In this document: positions 5,292 to 7,045 of the stretch, in pieces
How positions within the stretch are numbered: the first letter of the stretch is position 1
Layout: each line of letters starts with the position of its first letter
Origin: Planctomycetia bacterium
GTDB taxonomy: Bacteria > Planctomycetota > Planctomycetia > Pirellulales > UBA1268
DNA: 7,045 nucleotides
Assembly (NCBI GenBank): GCA_009926295.1
Contig: RFPF01000158.1
Location: forward strand, 1-7,045
Reading direction: 5' to 3'
Translations under genes and position numbers: made by a program
Notes under the pieces: generated by a model
The model's input: the letters and a program-made list of their open reading frames with translations, nothing else
Database searches by the model: none
What the model was told of the DNA's origin: nothing

Positions 5292-6479
5292 TCAGCGCCG
5301 GCGCTGCGATCTCCAGCGGCTCGGCGGAGTCCCGTGCCGGCGGGTGAAGGCGACGGTCATGTATTCGGCGTGGCGGAAGCCGCACCGCTCCGCGATCGTG
5401 GCCAGCGGGAGGGCCGTCTCGACGAGTAATTGCTCGACCCGCCGGAACTGTTGCCGCGTGATCTCCTCGTGCGCCGTGTGCCCGACCCGGGCGGCGAACC
5501 GAGCGTCGAGGATGCGGCGCGAGGTGCCGATCTCGCGGACGACGTCCTGCACCTTGATGCCCGTGCAGGCGCGGTCGCGGATGAACCGCACGGCCGCCAC
5601 CACGAGAGGATCGTCGATTGCGAGCACGTCGCTGCTTTGCCGCGTGGCGATGCCGAGCGGAGGCAGCAGCCACTCTTCGGCCTCGAGCGGCTCACCCCGC
5701 ATCAGCCGCTCGAGGAGCGTGGCCGCGAGCCGGCCGGCGCCCGCCGAATCGGGGATCACGCTCGACAGCGGCGGCGACGAGAGGCCGCACAGGAGTTCGT
5801 CATCGTCGACACCGAGCACGGCCACCTCGTCGGGCACTGCGATGCCGGCCCTGCGGCAGGCGTCGAGCGCCTGTCGGCCGCGGATGTCGTAGCAGGCAAA
5901 GAGCCCGAGGGGCTTGGGGAGCCCGAGGAGCCAGCGCTCGATCGCCTGGTCGTCGTCCATGCCGCGACCGACCCCGCGCACCGTCTTGCGATCGAACAGC
6001 GACACGGTGCGGCCGAGATCACCGAGGGCGCTCACGAACGCGGCGTGACGGTTCGAACTCCAGCGAAATCGATCGTCGCCGAGGAAGGCGAAGTGGCGGA
6101 AGTCGCGCTCGACGAAGTGCTCGGCCGCGAGTCGGGCGATCGCCTCGTCGTCGGTCTCCACGTAGGGCACGCCGTCGAGCAGGCGGCCGGCGCTCACATC
6201 CACGATCGCGAGCGGCTGCCGACGACGCAGCGTGTCGAGCGCGCGGGCCACGGCCTCGGTCTCGATCCGGGCGATCACGCCGTCGCCCTGCCAGCGGGCC
6301 AGGGGCTCGAGCGGCGGGGCGCCGCGGCCGTGTTCCTGCAGGAAGATCGTCCACGGCTCGTGCTCGCGGACGTGCCGATGGATTCCGGCAAGGAGCCCGC
6401 GGGCGTAGGCGTTCGACGCCTCGATGACGACGGCCACGCGGCGCGGGGATGGCGGAGGCTTGCGGGAGGGCCGGGGCAT
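5292..6479 (-). CDS. XylR-family transcriptional regulator (LacI-like sensor with AraC DNA-binding domain)
   Basis: A 395-residue regulator built like XylR: an N-terminal periplasmic-binding-type sensor domain (about 13-285) and a C-terminal AraC-type double helix-turn-helix (about 288-390). Sensor landmarks are RRVAVVIEASNAYARGLLAGI (13-33, split here for reading), HFAFLGD (129-135), LFACYDIRGRQALDACR (193-209) and PDEVAVLGVDDDELLCGLSSPPLSSV (216-241, key residues D224-D227). The helix-turn-helix regions are IKVQDVVREIGTSRRILDAR (308-327) and LATIAERCGFRHAEYMTVAF (359-378). Proteins of this type are frequent in Planctomycetes and sense sugars; the ligand here is unknown. It starts 12 nt after the upstream gene's stop with a weak GGCGG, so co-transcription is likely. 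It may control the adjacent genes, though no operator was identified. Confidence 0.92.
   Translation of the reverse strand: MPRPSRKPPPSPRRVAVVIEASNAYARGLLAGIHRHVREHEPWTIFLQEHGRGAPPLEPLARWQGDGVIARIETEAVARALDTLRRRQPLAIVDVSAGRLLDGVPYVETDDEAIARLAAEHFVERDFRHFAFLGDDRFRWSSNRHAAFVSALGDLGRTVSLFDRKTVRGVGRGMDDDQAIERWLLGLPKPLGLFACYDIRGRQALDACRRAGIAVPDEVAVLGVDDDELLCGLSSPPLSSVIPDSAGAGRLAATLLERLMRGEPLEAEEWLLPPLGIATRQSSDVLAIDDPLVVAAVRFIRDRACTGIKVQDVVREIGTSRRILDARFAARVGHTAHEEITRQQFRRVEQLLVETALPLATIAERCGFRHAEYMTVAFTRRHGTPPSRWRSQRRR
5293..5306. other. 14-bp perfect palindrome at the convergent gene ends
   Basis: CAGCGCCGGCGCTG covers the last codons of the regulator, 12 bp after the DUF6807 stop. It could act as a short two-way stem (CAGCG-CCGG-CGCTG) slowing opposing transcription, but there is no T-run on either side, so it is not a standard terminator. 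Confidence 0.25.
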
Positions 6480-6491
6480 GCCGCCGTTGTA

Positions 6492-7045
6492 TCACGGCAT
6501 CTCGGCCGTGAGGGCCATCACGATCGGGGCGGTGGCGTCGGTGCCCTTCACGAGGTCGATCGACACGATTCCGTCGGGCCGCCGCGGGCTCACCTTCAGG
6601 TGACGGAGTTGCCGTCCGGCGAGATCAAATGCGAACTCGCTCTCGGGCACGTCCACCCGGCGGATATAGTCGGCGACGTGCTCGCCGTTGACGAGCGCAT
6701 GATCCTCGACCGTGCCGTCCTGGTAGGTGAATCGCACGAGCATCGAGGTCGATCCCTTCGTCGTCGCGGGAAAACCCCAGCCGGCGACGCCGCCGAGGAT
6801 GTGGAGCACCTTGATCGGCGAGCCGAGCGAGAGCGAGACGCGCGTCGGCATCTTCGGCGCGAGATACCCGTTGGGCCCGTGGAGCAGGACGACGTTGGGC
6901 ACGCGGTCGCCCTGCGGATCGACGAGCGTGAAGGGCACGCCGTGGAACGTCTTGGGGCCCCAGTCGGGGAAGACGAGTCGCTCGACGTCGTTTTTCTCAT
7001 TCGTGAACATGCCCTTCGTGCTCACGGCCGTGGCCGCCTTCTCGA
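6492..7045 (-). CDS. C-terminal part of an unrecognised protein with a beta-sandwich domain (cut by window edge)
   Basis: About 183 C-terminal residues are visible and the frame stays open to the right edge. A GTG at 7025 is the first start-like codon but is probably internal, because coding-like sequence (EKAATA) continues upstream in frame. Visible patterns include FHGVPFTLVDPQGDRVPN, LLHGPNG, HILGGVAGWGFPATTKG, LVRFTYQDGTVEDH, HVADYIRRVDVPES, LRHLKVSP and ISIDLVKGTDATAPIVMALT-like C-terminal strands. I associate this domain with C-termini of planctomycete and verrucomicrobial proteins such as ThuA-like, cytochrome-like or glycoside-related proteins, and it resembles an NPCBM-type carbohydrate-binding sandwich. 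That is recollection, not a search result. The N-terminal catalytic part, if any, is outside. The regulator gene follows 12 nt downstream, suggesting a shared transcript. Confidence 0.7.
   Translation of the reverse strand, partial: EKAATAVSTKGMFTNEKNDVERLVFPDWGPKTFHGVPFTLVDPQGDRVPNVVLLHGPNGYLAPKMPTRVSLSLGSPIKVLHILGGVAGWGFPATTKGSTSMLVRFTYQDGTVEDHALVNGEHVADYIRRVDVPESEFAFDLAGRQLRHLKVSPRRPDGIVSIDLVKGTDATAPIVMALTAEMP

Overview
The window is a GC-rich bacterial segment. It most likely comes from a planctomycete or a close PVC relative, because it carries a DUF6807 ('PmoA'-named) exported protein, a XylR-type regulator with a periplasmic-binding-like sensor and a C-terminal AraC DNA-binding domain, and a C-terminal beta-sandwich domain of a kind I associate with planctomycete sugar-related proteins. 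This placement rests on family content only; no rRNA or marker gene is present.

Layout. Positions 1-4198 hold five genes on the minus strand. In transcription order they are: an exported polar amino acid binding protein (4198-3416), a 286-nt structured intergenic region, the membrane permease (3129-2377), the ATPase (2375-1647), an ADP-ribosylglycohydrolase-fold protein with altered metal-site motifs (1633-596), and the 5' part of ovoA, a 5-histidylcysteine sulfoxide synthase (599 to beyond position 1). From the permease on, the genes are tightly packed: gaps of 1 and 13 nt, then a 4-nt ATGA overlap. They look like one operon. From 4220 to 5281 the plus strand encodes the DUF6807 protein, divergent from the binding-protein gene with only 21 bp between the two start codons. 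It converges on a XylR-family regulator (6479-5292, minus), which follows 12 nt after a gene that enters from the right edge (7045-6492, minus).

How the parts may work together. OvoA joins histidine and cysteine in the first step of ovothiol A synthesis. The linked transporter is of the family that imports histidine, glutamine, arginine or cystine, so a plausible reading is a combined amino acid uptake and thiol-histidine synthesis operon. The ADP-ribosylglycohydrolase-like gene is translationally coupled to ovoA and has non-canonical residues where the family binds magnesium, so it may have an undescribed role in this pathway. The right-hand genes (DUF6807 protein, XylR-like regulator, C-terminal beta-sandwich gene) look like a separate carbohydrate-related group.

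The most unusual non-coding signal lies between the binding-protein and permease genes: five small hairpins, each with GGA in its loop on the plus strand, plus a 23-bp inverted repeat and a recurring AGYGAACG motif. It could be a CsrA-binding RNA, a REP-like mobile repeat, or an mRNA-processing element within the transporter operon. No tRNA, rRNA, CRISPR array or insertion sequence was seen. No gene-free stretch exceeds 300 bases.
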